Positions 18,896 to 27,942 of a DNA stretch of 47,808 bases are shown one piece after another. The position numbers and the translations under genes are program-made. How positions within the stretch are numbered: position 1 is the first letter of the stretch; each line of letters begins with the position of its first letter. The notes below the pieces were generated by a model. It saw only the letters and a list, made by a program, of their open reading frames with translations. It ran no database searches and was not told where the DNA came from. Source of the DNA: an uncultured Oscillospiraceae bacterium (GTDB lineage: Bacteria > Bacillota > Clostridia > Oscillospirales > Ruminococcaceae); the NCBI GenBank assembly GCA_934463345.1, contig CAKSJL010000005.1, positions 1 through 47,808 on the forward strand. Direction: 5' to 3'.

Positions 18896-19902
18896 CAGTC
18901 ATTACCTCCGTTTTCGGCTTTATCTGATCCGGACTTTGAGTTTCTGAGCTTTTTAACATGCTCTGAAACGCCGTCGCCCATTGTAATCTTCAGGAATATG
19001 TCCTCAAGCGTTGCCTCTGCTGACTGCATAAGCAGGATAGTCCAGCCCATCTTGTTGATAAGTGCGCTGACTTCTCTTCTCAGGTCAATGCCGTCATTTG
19101 CTTCAAGCTCATACTCATAAACATTAGTTTCCTTTTCCATGGCTGCCCTTGCATATTTAAGCCCCGGAATCCTTTTTAGTTCAGGAAGAATCTCGTCCTT
19201 GTTTCCCTCAAGCCTTATTATAAGCCTGTGGTCAGTCGATATTTTCTTTGAGAGATTGTCAATAGTGTCGTCAGCCGCTATCTCTCCCTTATTGATAATG
19301 ATAACTCTGTCACAGACCATCTTTATCTCGGAAAGGATATGCGACGAAAGAATCAGCGTATGATTTCTTCCAAGCTTCTTTATAAGTTCTCTGATTTCCA
19401 CCATCTGCTCCGGGTCAAGTCCTACAGTCGGTTCGTCCAGGATCAGAACCGGTGGATTGCCTATCAGAGCCTGTGCAAGTCCGACACGCTGTTTATAACC
19501 CTTTGAAAGATGTTTTATAATTCTGTCCTTTACATCAGTTATCTTGCAAAGCTCACAGATGTCAGACAGATGAGTCTTTCTTGGCAGTTTGCATTTTTTC
19601 AGGTCAAACACGAAATTAAGGTATGACTTTACGGTCATATCCAGATACAGTGGCGGAAGTTCCGGAAGATATCCTATATTTGCTTTTGCCTTTATAGGGT
19701 CGTCAAGAATATCAACGCCGTTGATAAGTACAGAACCGGAGGTTGATGAAATATATCCGGTCAGCATGTTCATTGTTGTGGATTTTCCAGCACCATTCGG
19801 CCCTAAAAATCCGAGTATCTCTCCGTCATTGACAACAAAGCTTATATCGTTTACAGCTCTTTTGTCGCCGTAATGTTTAGTGAGATTTTTAACCTCTATC
19901 AT
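18895..19902 (-). CDS. ABC transporter ATPase (GldA/CcmA-like)
   Basis: A 335-residue ATPase. The nucleotide-binding domain (about 1-220) has Walker A (GPNGAGKST), a Q-loop near LPELPPLYLDM, the signature LSKGYKQR (a Gly-Tyr variant of LSGGQ), Walker B (VLILDEPTVGLD) and the switch His in LSSHILSE. About 110 extra residues follow, as in the CcmA/GldA and bacitracin-exporter branch. It powers the permease and auxiliary proteins encoded downstream. It is first in the four-gene operon and has its own promoter overlapped by an inverted repeat. AGGAGG lies about 11 bases before the ATG. Confidence 0.95.
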   Translation of the reverse strand: MIEVKNLTKHYGDKRAVNDISFVVNDGEILGFLGPNGAGKSTTMNMLTGYISSTSGSVLINGVDILDDPIKAKANIGYLPELPPLYLDMTVKSYLNFVFDLKKCKLPRKTHLSDICELCKITDVKDRIIKHLSKGYKQRVGLAQALIGNPPVLILDEPTVGLDPEQMVEIRELIKKLGRNHTLILSSHILSEIKMVCDRVIIINKGEIAADDTIDNLSKKISTDHRLIIRLEGNKDEILPELKRIPGLKYARAAMEKETNVYEYELEANDGIDLRREVSALINKMGWTILLMQSAEATLEDIFLKITMGDGVSEHVKKLRNSKSGSDKAENGGND

Positions 19903-19941
19903 TTAAAGTGCTACCTCCTAACACAGCTTGTCACACCCGGG

Positions 19942-19978
19942 ACGCAATCCGCACAGAAATAATTATGCGGTATTGCGT
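19942..19978. promoter_or_regulatory. Inverted repeat over the Gld-like ABC operon promoter (candidate operator)
   Basis: ACGCAATCCGCA (19942-19953) is the complement of TGCGGTATTGCGT (19966-19978) with one bulged base and a 12-base centre. One arm lies in the -10/-35 spacer, the other around the start site. No T run follows on either strand in the direction of a preceding gene, so it is a poor terminator and a good operator candidate. Confidence 0.6.
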
Positions 19979-19990
19979 TAATTTTAACAA
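19962..19990 (-). promoter_or_regulatory. Promoter of the Gld-like ABC operon
   Basis: TTGTTA (19985-19990) and CATAAT (19962-19967), 17 bases apart on the minus strand, between gltX and the ABC ATPase gene. It separates this operon from the translation operon. Confidence 0.65.
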
Positions 19991-20016
19991 TTTAATGTGA
20001 CAGTTCTATGAAAACA

Positions 20017-21468
20017 TTATGAAAGCTTTTCTATACCCTTTCTGATTCGTGCAAGTGTATCCTCTTTACCCAGAATATCACAAAGTTCAACACCGCCGCC
20101 CGGAGTAAACTGCTTTCCGGAAACAGCTGTTCTTACCGGCCACAGCAGCCATCCGTTTTTAACCTCAAGCTTCGCAATAAGGTCAAACAGAGCCTTGTGA
20201 ATAGATTCTGTATTCCACTCGCCAAGCTCCTCCAGAACAGGCAGAACTGCTTTTAATGCCTCAAGAGAGGTTTCCTCATTTGTTTTCATTTTCTTGTGGC
20301 AGTACATTGCCGTATCATAGTCCGGAAGCTTGTCAATAAAGTCAACCATCTCCGGAACATCATTGAAAATTTCTGTTCTCGGCTGAAGCACTGATGCCAG
20401 CAACGGGAGGTCAATATCCTCTCTCTTTACTGTCTGACGGATATAAGGTGTAACATGCTCCAGGAAAACCTCAGGAGTCATTCTTCTTATATGGGCAGCA
20501 TTGACAGCCTTGAGCTTTACAGGGTCAAATATAGCAGGAGATTTTGAAATGCCGCTTATATCAAAATTCTCGATAAGCTCATCAAGAGTAAATATCTCCT
20601 CTTCACCCTTAGGTGCCCAGCCCAGAAGCGCAATAAAGTTGACAACAGCTTCAGGAAGGAAGCCCTTTGCAACAATATCCTCAAATGAAGCGTCTCCGTT
20701 TCTCTTTGAAAGCTTGTTATTCTGATCCTTCATTACCGGAGGACAGTGAATGTATACAGGAACTTCCCAGCCGAAAGCCTTGTAAAGCAGATTATACTTC
20801 GGCGCTGACGAAAGATATTCGTTTCCTCTTACAACATGTGTGATACCCATTGTGTGATCGTCAACAACATTTGCAAAGTTATATGTCGGCATACCGTCCG
20901 TCTTTATAAGAATCTGGTCATCAAGAGTTGAGTTTTCAACAGTGATATCGCCGTATATTTCATCATGGAAGGTTGTTGTGCCTTCAAGCGGCATTTTCTG
21001 TCTTATAACATAAGGAACTCCGGCAGCAAGCTTCTCCTCAATTTCTTCCTTTGAAAGATTACGGCAATGCCTGTCATACATCGGAGGAATATGAGATGCC
21101 TCCTGAATCTTCCTTACCTCGTCAAGTCTTTCCTTGTCACAGAAGCAGTAATATGCGTCGCCGCTTTCAACAAGCTTCAGAGCATACTCCTTGAACATGC
21201 CCATTCTTTCCGACTGAACATAAGGGCCATAATCTCCGCCGATATCCGGACCTTCATCCCATTTAAGTCCAGCTTTTCTCAGTGTATCATAAATTACATC
21301 TACTGCCCCCTCGACATATCTTTCCTGGTCAGTATCCTCAATTCTCAGAATAAAATCTCCGCCATTTTTTCTGGCAATTAAATATGTATAAAGAGCTGTT
21401 CTCAGATTTCCTATATGCATATAGCCTGTCGGACTTGGTGCAAATCTTGTTCTTACTCTTTTAGCCAT
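20017..21468 (-). CDS. gltX: Glutamyl-tRNA synthetase
   Basis: A 483-residue class I aminoacyl-tRNA synthetase charging tRNA-Glu (and possibly tRNA-Gln). Seen: the HIGH-type motif in [17 protein letters not shown] (about 11-27), the zinc-region segment with YCFC and CRNLS, the [22 protein letters not shown] active-site region, and the KMSKS-type [14 protein letters not shown] (about 253-266). The C-terminal anticodon-binding domain is complete. The ATG directly abuts the ribF stop, which makes gltX the last gene of the rimP-infB operon, a less common place for it. Confidence 0.97.
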   Translation of the reverse strand: MAKRVRTRFAPSPTGYMHIGNLRTALYTYLIARKNGGDFILRIEDTDQERYVEGAVDVIYDTLRKAGLKWDEGPDIGGDYGPYVQSERMGMFKEYALKLVESGDAYYCFCDKERLDEVRKIQEASHIPPMYDRHCRNLSKEEIEEKLAAGVPYVIRQKMPLEGTTTFHDEIYGDITVENSTLDDQILIKTDGMPTYNFANVVDDHTMGITHVVRGNEYLSSAPKYNLLYKAFGWEVPVYIHCPPVMKDQNNKLSKRNGDASFEDIVAKGFLPEAVVNFIALLGWAPKGEEEIFTLDELIENFDISGISKSPAIFDPVKLKAVNAAHIRRMTPEVFLEHVTPYIRQTVKREDIDLPLLASVLQPRTEIFNDVPEMVDFIDKLPDYDTAMYCHKKMKTNEETSLEALKAVLPVLEELGEWNTESIHKALFDLIAKLEVKNGWLLWPVRTAVSGKQFTPGGGVELCDILGKEDTLARIRKGIEKLS

Positions 21469-22401
21469 TTATTTCATTTCCTTTCCTGAAGGTTTCTGCA
21501 TTTCTGTTATTACAGAATTCTGCCTAACATAATCAATATCTGCAAAAACCTGTTTTTTAAGCTCTTCAAGCGAGCCAAACTTTTTTTCATCTCTTACAAA
21601 TTCCATAAATCGCACCTCGGGCTTTCTGCCGTAAAGGTCACCGCTATAGTCCAGTATATGGGTTTCCGCAAGAGGCTTTATATCCTTTTCAACTGTCGGC
21701 TTAACGCCTATATTTGTAATTGAATTATATATCTTACCATCAATTCCCGTTAAAGTGTGGTACACGCCTTTTCTCGGAACAAGCTGTCGTTCTCCGAAAA
21801 GCTGATTTATGGTCGGAAAATCAAGAGTTCTTCCGAGTCTGTTTCCTTCGACTACCTCTCCGTAAATCGAATACATTCCGCAGCCTGAAGTATAAATCTC
21901 CTGAACCTTTCCCTCTCTGAGCATTTCCCGAAACCTTTCAGAAGAAAAATGGTTTTTCCCAAGACCTATGACTCTGACTTCAAAGCCATACTTTTCCCCA
22001 AGCTTTTCAAGTTCGTGTACTGTGAATAATGCGTCCTTTCCAAAACGGAAGTTGTCGCCGCAGACCACAGCACCGGCATTCATTCTCTCACAAATAATCT
22101 TTCTGACAAATTCTTCGCCGTCCATTTCTCTGAGAAAGTCAAAATCCGGTGAAAATACATATTCAGCTCCGAGTTTATCCAGAATCCTCAGCTTCTGCTC
22201 ATTTGTATAAATATACTCAAACGGTTTGCCATGCTTGAAGCTCATAGACTCTGTCTTAAAGGTAAACACAGCCGGAACAAGACCGGTAAATTTTTCAGCT
22301 TCTGAAATAACAAGCCTGTGTCCACAGTGAACTCCGTCAAATATCCCCATAGCAACGGCAGTTTTATCCTTTATCCGTCCGCTTTCAGTTATATTTATCA
22401 T
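21469..22401 (-). CDS. ribF: Bifunctional riboflavin kinase/FAD synthetase
   Basis: A 310-residue enzyme that makes FMN from riboflavin and FAD from FMN. The N-terminal FAD synthetase part has AMGIFDGVHCGHRLVI (the GxFDGVHxGH nucleotidyl-transfer motif, about 17-32) and VVCGDNFRFGKDA. The C-terminal riboflavin kinase part (about 180-300) has GRTLDFPTIN, GVYHTL, NIGVKPTV and ETHILDYSGDLYG. The start overlaps truB by 4 bases. Location after truB in an infB cluster is standard for Firmicutes. Confidence 0.97.
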   Translation of the reverse strand: MINITESGRIKDKTAVAMGIFDGVHCGHRLVISEAEKFTGLVPAVFTFKTESMSFKHGKPFEYIYTNEQKLRILDKLGAEYVFSPDFDFLREMDGEEFVRKIICERMNAGAVVCGDNFRFGKDALFTVHELEKLGEKYGFEVRVIGLGKNHFSSERFREMLREGKVQEIYTSGCGMYSIYGEVVEGNRLGRTLDFPTINQLFGERQLVPRKGVYHTLTGIDGKIYNSITNIGVKPTVEKDIKPLAETHILDYSGDLYGRKPEVRFMEFVRDEKKFGSLEELKKQVFADIDYVRQNSVITEMQKPSGKEMK

Positions 22402-23315
22402 TTCTGACTGTCACCGTCCCCGGAAAGGTTTTTAAATACTCTCAGCTCATTGTTCGGAATATCCGAAACAGCTATTCCCAAAAACTCATTCTTATCTGAA
22501 TAAATACGATACTGTTCCTTTCCGTCAAAGCCTTTAAGCTTGTCAAGGTGAAGCTTAACGCCGTTTCTGTACATTTTTGTTTTCATCTCACTAAGGCGTA
22601 TTTCCGGAAGAGTCTCAAAAAGCCGTTCAACAGAAATAACCGCATTTTGCAGCTCACCTCTGTCACGAAGCTGTTCGAGCTGTTCAAGCGTTACACATTC
22701 ATCAAGTGAAAATCCGTTTGAAAACGTTCTGACAAGAGAAGTCATAACAGCTCCGCAACCAAGCTGCTGACCTATATCATGAATAAGCGTTCTTATATAA
22801 GTTCCTCCGGAACAGTCCGTTTCTATGATTCCCTCTCCGGTCTTTTCACTGAACTGTATAATTTCAAGCCTGTTTACTGTAACGCTTCTTGCCTCACGCT
22901 CAACCTCGATTCCTTTTCTTGCAAGCTCATAAAGACGCTTTCCTCCGACGGAAACAGCCGAATACATCGGAGGTATCTGTTCTATATCGCCTGTAAAACT
23001 GCGTACAGTATCTTCAAGCTGTGCAGCTGAAACACTAAAGGCATTTTCAGACAGAATCTTTCCCGTTATGTCCTGGGTATCAGTTGTGATCCCAAGCCTG
23101 AATCCGGCAGTATATGACTTCCCGGTGTGCGGAATAATGCTTACTGCCTTTGTAGCACTGCCGCAGAAAACTGGAAGCACACCTGTTGCCATAGGGTCGA
23201 GCGTGCCTGAATGCCCCAGTTTCTTCATTTTAAGGATTCCCCTCATCTTTGCTATAACATCAAAGGAAGTAAAGCCCTGAGGTTTATTTACTGCAATAAT
23301 GCCGTTCAGCTGCAT
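22398..23315 (-). CDS. truB: tRNA pseudouridine-55 synthase
   Basis: A 305-residue TruB enzyme that forms pseudouridine 55 in the tRNA T-loop. The N-terminus shows INGxx-type GIIAVNKPQGFTSFDV and the catalytic Asp40 in KKLGHSGTLDPMATGVLPV; SGGTYIRTLIHDIGQQLGCGA follows near residues 170-188. It overlaps nrnA by 10 bases and ribF by 4, so it lies in a tightly coupled row of the translation operon. Confidence 0.97.
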   Translation of the reverse strand: MQLNGIIAVNKPQGFTSFDVIAKMRGILKMKKLGHSGTLDPMATGVLPVFCGSATKAVSIIPHTGKSYTAGFRLGITTDTQDITGKILSENAFSVSAAQLEDTVRSFTGDIEQIPPMYSAVSVGGKRLYELARKGIEVEREARSVTVNRLEIIQFSEKTGEGIIETDCSGGTYIRTLIHDIGQQLGCGAVMTSLVRTFSNGFSLDECVTLEQLEQLRDRGELQNAVISVERLFETLPEIRLSEMKTKMYRNGVKLHLDKLKGFDGKEQYRIYSDKNEFLGIAVSDIPNNELRVFKNLSGDGDSQK

Positions 23316-24265
23316 TTTTCAATTCCCTCTGCAACTGCTGCAACTATCTGCTTTTTAACCTCGTCAAGAGTTCCATTCAAAAGACAGCCTGCTGCCTTGA
23401 CATGACCGCCTCCGCCAAGAGATGCGCATATATCCGAAACATTCACATTATTTGCTGAACGCATGGATATCTTATAGCTGTTTTCATCTCTCTGTTTTAT
23501 GGTAACTCCGACCTCAACTCCCTCAACCTGAAGCGGGATTCCGGCAAGGCCTTCAAGCTCGGACGCATCAACGCCCCATTTTTTCAGGATGTCAGTCGTA
23601 ACGCATATCATAGTACAGCGGTCGTCAAGATAATATTCCATTATATCTGTAACGGCTCTCTCAATTTTTATTCTGCCCTTGCTCTTGACCTCGAACATTT
23701 CACGATTTATATGCGCATATCCGATATCATGGGTTCTTTTAAGCTCTGCTACGATCTCATGACATCTCGCCGTAGTGTTTTCATACTTAAAGCAGCCGGT
23801 ATCAGTAGCAATGCCGGTATAAATACATCTAGTAATATCCTCCGTAACGGGGATATCCAGAAGCTTTATAAGCTCGAACACCACCTCGCATGCAGCTGAA
23901 GCGTCCGGACATACCAGCGTTTTCTTGGCATAGAACGTATTTGAAATGTGGTGGTCAATACAAAGATCGACCTTATCGCCATAAATCGCCTTATATCTGC
24001 CCAGCAAATTTATATCCGCCACGTCAGAAGCTATGATAAAATCAGGTTCAAATTCCTCGTCAGTATATCCGTCCGTTATAAATTTATATCTCGGCGGTAT
24101 TTCATCAGAGCATATAACCCTGGCTTTTTTGCCCATATATTTAAGCATGTGATAAATTGCCGTTCCAGAGCCTGTACAGTCGCCGTCAGGACTCTGGTGA
24201 ATAAGAATATAGGCATTTCCGCAGTTTTTCAGCAGTTCTGCCGCTTCACTAAAATCTATTTTCAT
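23306..24265 (-). CDS. nrnA: DHH-family oligoribonuclease/pAp phosphatase
   Basis: A 319-residue DHH/DHHA1 phosphoesterase, the family that degrades short RNAs (nanoRNA) and 3'-phosphoadenosine 5'-phosphate in the cytosol. Metal-binding motifs: HQSPDGDCTGSG (about 23-34), ASDVAD, the name-giving DHH in CIDHHISN, and DTG in ATDTGCFKYE. The DHHA1 end has LGGGGHVKAAGC. I chose the ATG at 24265. A GTG three codons upstream (24274) is also possible, as neither has an ideal ribosome binding site. Placement between rbfA and truB is typical. Confidence 0.93.
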   Translation of the reverse strand: MKIDFSEAAELLKNCGNAYILIHQSPDGDCTGSGTAIYHMLKYMGKKARVICSDEIPPRYKFITDGYTDEEFEPDFIIASDVADINLLGRYKAIYGDKVDLCIDHHISNTFYAKKTLVCPDASAACEVVFELIKLLDIPVTEDITRCIYTGIATDTGCFKYENTTARCHEIVAELKRTHDIGYAHINREMFEVKSKGRIKIERAVTDIMEYYLDDRCTMICVTTDILKKWGVDASELEGLAGIPLQVEGVEVGVTIKQRDENSYKISMRSANNVNVSDICASLGGGGHVKAAGCLLNGTLDEVKKQIVAAVAEGIEKCS

Positions 24266-24307
24266 TCCTTCCACATCCTCTGAATTAAAAATCCTGTCAC
24301 AACCGCC

Positions 24308-24643
24308 TTAAAGCTCTCTGAGCTTCTGATTTATTTCCGCACTGTGTGCAATTGAATCATCAGCTATAAATTTCAGATCAGGACATTTTCTCATATGAAG
24401 CCTATGAAAAAGCTCCCTTTTTATAAATCCGGACGCACTTGTCAGTCCCTCAGCTGATCTTTCAGCCTTTTCAATTCCCTCAAAGCAGGATACATAGACC
24501 TTGCAGTGCGAGAGATCATTTGAAAGGTCAACCCTGACAACAGTCAGCATCTGATCCACTCTCGGATCCTTTACATCCCTGAGTATATCTGTAAGCTCAC
24601 GCTTTATATCCTCAGCCATTCTTCCGACCTTGAAGCTTGACAT
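24308..24643 (-). CDS. rbfA: Ribosome-binding factor A
   Basis: A 111-residue KH-like protein needed for late maturation of the 30S subunit. Family features: MAEDIKRELTDILRDVKDPRV near the start, LTVVRVDLSNDLSHCKVYVS, and the C-terminal HRLHMRKCPDLKFIADDSIAHSAEIN. GGAGG lies 7 bases before the ATG. It lies 60 bases after infB. Confidence 0.97.
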   Translation of the reverse strand: MSSFKVGRMAEDIKRELTDILRDVKDPRVDQMLTVVRVDLSNDLSHCKVYVSCFEGIEKAERSAEGLTSASGFIKRELFHRLHMRKCPDLKFIADDSIAHSAEINQKLREL

Positions 24644-24703
24644 ATGCTACCTCCGATCATTTTAATGACCGGCGCCGCCAGTCTGACAGCACCGGATCAG
24701 CAA

Positions 24704-27163
24704 TTATTCAGTATATTCTTCCATAATAAAGCCTTCGAGTATATCGCCTTCCTTTATATCAGAAAAACGCTCCAGACTTATTCCGCATTCATAGCTCTGA
24801 GCAACTTCCTTGACATCATCCTTAAAGCGCTTGAGCGAATCGATCTTATCCTCAGCAATAACAATACCATCACGAACAACTCTTATCTGACATGCTCTTG
24901 TGATCTTTCCGTCAATTACATATGAACCGGCAACAGCTCCGACATTTGATATCTTGTATACCTGTCTTACCTCAGCCTTTCCAAGAACGACCTCTCTGAA
25001 CTTAGGCGCAAGCATACCCTTCATAGCTGCTTCGATTTCCTCGATTGCGTCATAAATAATTCTGTAAAGTCTTATGTCAACGCCGTCACGCTTTGCATTT
25101 TCCTCAGCAACCGGATCAGGACGAACGTTAAATCCGACAATTATAGCACCCGAAGCCTCAGCAAGCATGATATCGCTTTCCGATACCGCACCGACGCCTC
25201 CATGAATCACCTTTACTCTTACCTCGTCATTAGTAAGCTTTTCAAGTGACTGTCTTACAGCTTCAACAGAACCCTGAACGTCAGCTTTTACAATAATAGG
25301 AAGTTCCTTGACCTCTCCCTGTGCGATCTGGCTGAACAGGTTGTCAAGAGTAACCTTCTGATAAGCCTTGAACTGTTCCTGCTTGGCTTCATGCTTTCTC
25401 TGTTCAACAAGCTCTCTTGCCAGCTTTTCATCCTCAACAGCATTGAATGTGTCGCCTGCGCTCGGAACCTCTGCAAGACCTGTAATCTCAACAGGTACAG
25501 ACGGACCGGCTGAGTCGATCTTGCTGCCCTTGTCGTTTGTCATAACTCTGACCTTTCCGACAGCTGTTCCGGCTATGATAACATCGCCTGTGTGAAGAGT
25601 ACCGTTCTGAACGAGAAGTGTTGCAACTGGGCCTCTTCCCTTATCAAGTCTTGCCTCAATGACAGCGCCCTTTGCAAGTCTCTCAGGATTTGCTTTCAAC
25701 TCCTTCATCTCAGCAATAAGCAGAACATCCTCCAGAAGCTCGTCAATGCCTTCGCCTGTCTTTGCAGAAACAGGTACGCACATAACGTCGCCGCCCCATT
25801 CCTCTACAACAAGACCATGCTCAGTAAGCTCCTGCTTTACTCTTTCAACATTTGCACCTTCCTTATCCATTTTGTTGACAGCGACAACTATTGATACATT
25901 TGCAGCCTTTGCATGGTTGATGGATTCAATAGTCTGAGGCATGATGCCGTCGTCGGCAGCAACAACAAGTATTGCTATATCCGTAACGTCAGCGCCTCTT
26001 GCTCTCATGGATGTAAACGCTTCATGACCAGGAGTATCAAGGAAAGTTATCATCTTGTCCTGAACCTTAACCTGGTAAGCACCTATATGCTGTGTAATGC
26101 CGCCTGCTTCTGAAGCAGTTACATTTGCGTGTCTGATCCTGTCAAGAAGTGAAGTCTTACCATGGTCAACGTGACCCATAACAACAACGACCGGACTTCT
26201 TTCCTCTGTGTTGTTATCATCGTCGTCGCTGTTGTCGATAAGACGTTCTTCAATTGTAACAATAACTTCTTTTTCAACCTTAGCGCCCATCTCATCAGCA
26301 ATAAGCGCAGCTGTATCAAAGTCAATAACCTCATTGATGGACGCCATAACTCCCAGACCCATAAGTTTCTTGATTACCTGCGTCGCAGCAGCTTTCAGTC
26401 TTACCGCAAGCTCTCCGACTGTAATTTCATCAGGGATCATTACCTTGAGCTGCTGATTTCTTGCCTTTTCAAGCTGTATGCGGCGGAGTCTGTCTGCCTC
26501 AGTTTCTTTCTTGCTTGAATACTTGTTTTTGTTTCTCTGTGCAGATTTCTGATTTATTTTCTGCTTCTTTGAGTAATTGTCCTTGTGCTGCTTTCCGGCA
26601 GTCGGAGCAATCTGCTCATATCGCTCGTTATACTTGTCAAGATTTACATAAGAACCTCTTGTGTCAATTGTTCTTCTGTTGTCGGAAACATTTTCAACAG
26701 TTGTTGACATATTTGTTCCGAGCTTCTGCTTTTCGCCATGCTTCTGAGCCTTTGCCGGCTGCTTTGAGGTCTTTTTGCCCTGTTCAGCCTTAGCAGGCTC
26801 CGGCTTTTTCTCCGGCGCAGCCTTCTTCTGAGCTTCCTGCTTCTCAGGCTTTTCATTTTCTGACTTAGCCAGTGTTTTTTCAGCCTTTTTAGCCTTCGGA
26901 GCCGATTTTTTAGGTGCTTCCTTTTTAGCAGGCTTCTCTTCATTCTCTGATACTGGTTTATTCTTTGACTCAAAATAGCTGTCAAAGCTTTCAACCTGAT
27001 TCTGCTGTGAATAATGCTCTAAAACATAATTCATCTCATCGTCTGAAAGTCCGGTTGTATTTTTTCTCTTTACACCGTCATATTTTTCAAGAAAATCTAT
27101 AAGCTCCTGATTTTCTATTTTAAGGTCTTTTGCAGCCTCTGCAAGCTTTACTTTTTTCGTCAT
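24704..27163 (-). CDS. infB: Translation initiation factor IF-2
   Basis: An 819-residue GTPase that brings initiator tRNA to the 30S subunit. Order: an N-terminal IF2_N domain (about 1-45), a Lys/Glu/Ala/Pro-rich linker (about 65-150), a second IF2_N segment ([25 protein letters not shown]), then the G domain from about residue 325 with [45 protein letters not shown] and SAKTGEGI, and the C-terminal domains. I start at 27163 because AGGAGG lies 8 bases upstream and [14 protein letters not shown] is the usual beginning. A more upstream ATG at 27187 lies before that site. The linker is long and strongly charged. Confidence 0.98.
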   Translation of the reverse strand: MTKKVKLAEAAKDLKIENQELIDFLEKYDGVKRKNTTGLSDDEMNYVLEHYSQQNQVESFDSYFESKNKPVSENEEKPAKKEAPKKSAPKAKKAEKTLAKSENEKPEKQEAQKKAAPEKKPEPAKAEQGKKTSKQPAKAQKHGEKQKLGTNMSTTVENVSDNRRTIDTRGSYVNLDKYNERYEQIAPTAGKQHKDNYSKKQKINQKSAQRNKNKYSSKKETEADRLRRIQLEKARNQQLKVMIPDEITVGELAVRLKAAATQVIKKLMGLGVMASINEVIDFDTAALIADEMGAKVEKEVIVTIEERLIDNSDDDDNNTEERSPVVVVMGHVDHGKTSLLDRIRHANVTASEAGGITQHIGAYQVKVQDKMITFLDTPGHEAFTSMRARGADVTDIAILVVAADDGIMPQTIESINHAKAANVSIVVAVNKMDKEGANVERVKQELTEHGLVVEEWGGDVMCVPVSAKTGEGIDELLEDVLLIAEMKELKANPERLAKGAVIEARLDKGRGPVATLLVQNGTLHTGDVIIAGTAVGKVRVMTNDKGSKIDSAGPSVPVEITGLAEVPSAGDTFNAVEDEKLARELVEQRKHEAKQEQFKAYQKVTLDNLFSQIAQGEVKELPIIVKADVQGSVEAVRQSLEKLTNDEVRVKVIHGGVGAVSESDIMLAEASGAIIVGFNVRPDPVAEENAKRDGVDIRLYRIIYDAIEEIEAAMKGMLAPKFREVVLGKAEVRQVYKISNVGAVAGSYVIDGKITRACQIRVVRDGIVIAEDKIDSLKRFKDDVKEVAQSYECGISLERFSDIKEGDILEGFIMEEYTE

Positions 27164-27299
27164 AGGCGAAACCTCCTGTATGTTCATGAAAATTTTTCAG
27201 GCAGCCGCACCGTTTTTCAGGCACAGTTAAAAGCCTTTCATAAAGCTTCTGCCAGCGATTTTCTCCGCACTGAAAGCGGATATCTATATAAACGCAAGC

Positions 27300-27671
27300 T
27301 CATCGCTCACTGTTGTTTCTTTCGGATCTTCTCTTCCTTCTGGTTTTAGTTTTTCCGGGACTCCAGACTGTTCCAAGCGTTCTTATCCTGTTTGCAAAAC
27401 CGAAATCGCATATTGCCGCAACGACCACCTGTTTCCTTACAATGTCAAACATATCATAGGAATCCAGATCAAGCGACACTATGTCAACAAGACTGTTAGT
27501 ACAGATAAAGCGTATTTCCTTTAAGGTTTTCTGCGATATATCCTCTGTCACAATAACACAGGAAACATTCCCCTCATAAATCATTTCCTTTACAGCATCA
27601 AACCCCAGAACGATCTTTCCCGCCTTCCGGCACATTGAAAGAATATTAAATATCTTCTGCTGTGAGTTCAT
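27300..27671 (-). CDS. ylxQ: L7Ae-family RNA-binding protein YlxQ
   Basis: A 123-residue protein of the ribosomal L7Ae/L30e/YlxQ family, which binds kink-turn RNA. The core reads SMCRKAGKIVLGFDAVKEMIYEGNVSCVIVTEDISQKTLKEI. A basic tail ends in KTKTRRKRRSERNN. It overlaps ylxR by 26 bases and its ribosome binding site (GAGGGG) lies inside that gene. It sits between nusA-ylxR and infB as in other Firmicutes. A 136-bp gap to infB holds nothing I can name. Confidence 0.93.
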   Translation of the reverse strand: MNSQQKIFNILSMCRKAGKIVLGFDAVKEMIYEGNVSCVIVTEDISQKTLKEIRFICTNSLVDIVSLDLDSYDMFDIVRKQVVVAAICDFGFANRIRTLGTVWSPGKTKTRRKRRSERNNSER

Positions 27672-27921
27672 TTTTCATCCCCTCATAAACCGAATCATCA
27701 ATTTTGCAGGACAATGACTTTTCAAAGCGCCTTGCCTTTCTCGCCTTTTCAAAGCATTCACTGCTGCGGCATATATACGCTCCCCTGCCGGATTTCTTTC
27801 CGGTAAAATCAAGCGAAACCTCGCCCTCCGGCGATTTTACCACCCTTATCATTTCACGCTTGTTTTTCATCTCGCTGCAGCCTAAGCACATTCTCATGGG
27901 TATTTTCTTTGTTTTCATCAA
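27646..27921 (-). CDS. ylxR: YlxR-family nucleic-acid-binding protein
   Basis: A 91-residue YlxR protein. The family motif PMRMCLGCSEMKNKREMIRVV is followed by the GRGAYICRSSECFEKARK segment; the Cys residues and Arg-rich surface fit RNA binding. YlxR has been linked to RNase P and to general regulation in Bacillus, so a role in RNA metabolism is likely but not shown here. It lies 21 bases after nusA and overlaps ylxQ. Confidence 0.94.
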   Translation of the reverse strand: MMKTKKIPMRMCLGCSEMKNKREMIRVVKSPEGEVSLDFTGKKSGRGAYICRSSECFEKARKARRFEKSLSCKIDDSVYEGMKNELTAEDI

Positions 27922-27942
27922 AATTCCCCCTTGCAGAATATA

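Noticed and set aside
26119..26994. Arg/Leu- or Phe-rich open frames overlapping infB on both strands
   Set aside because: Their composition is a by-product of the Lys/Glu/Ala codons of IF-2 read out of frame.
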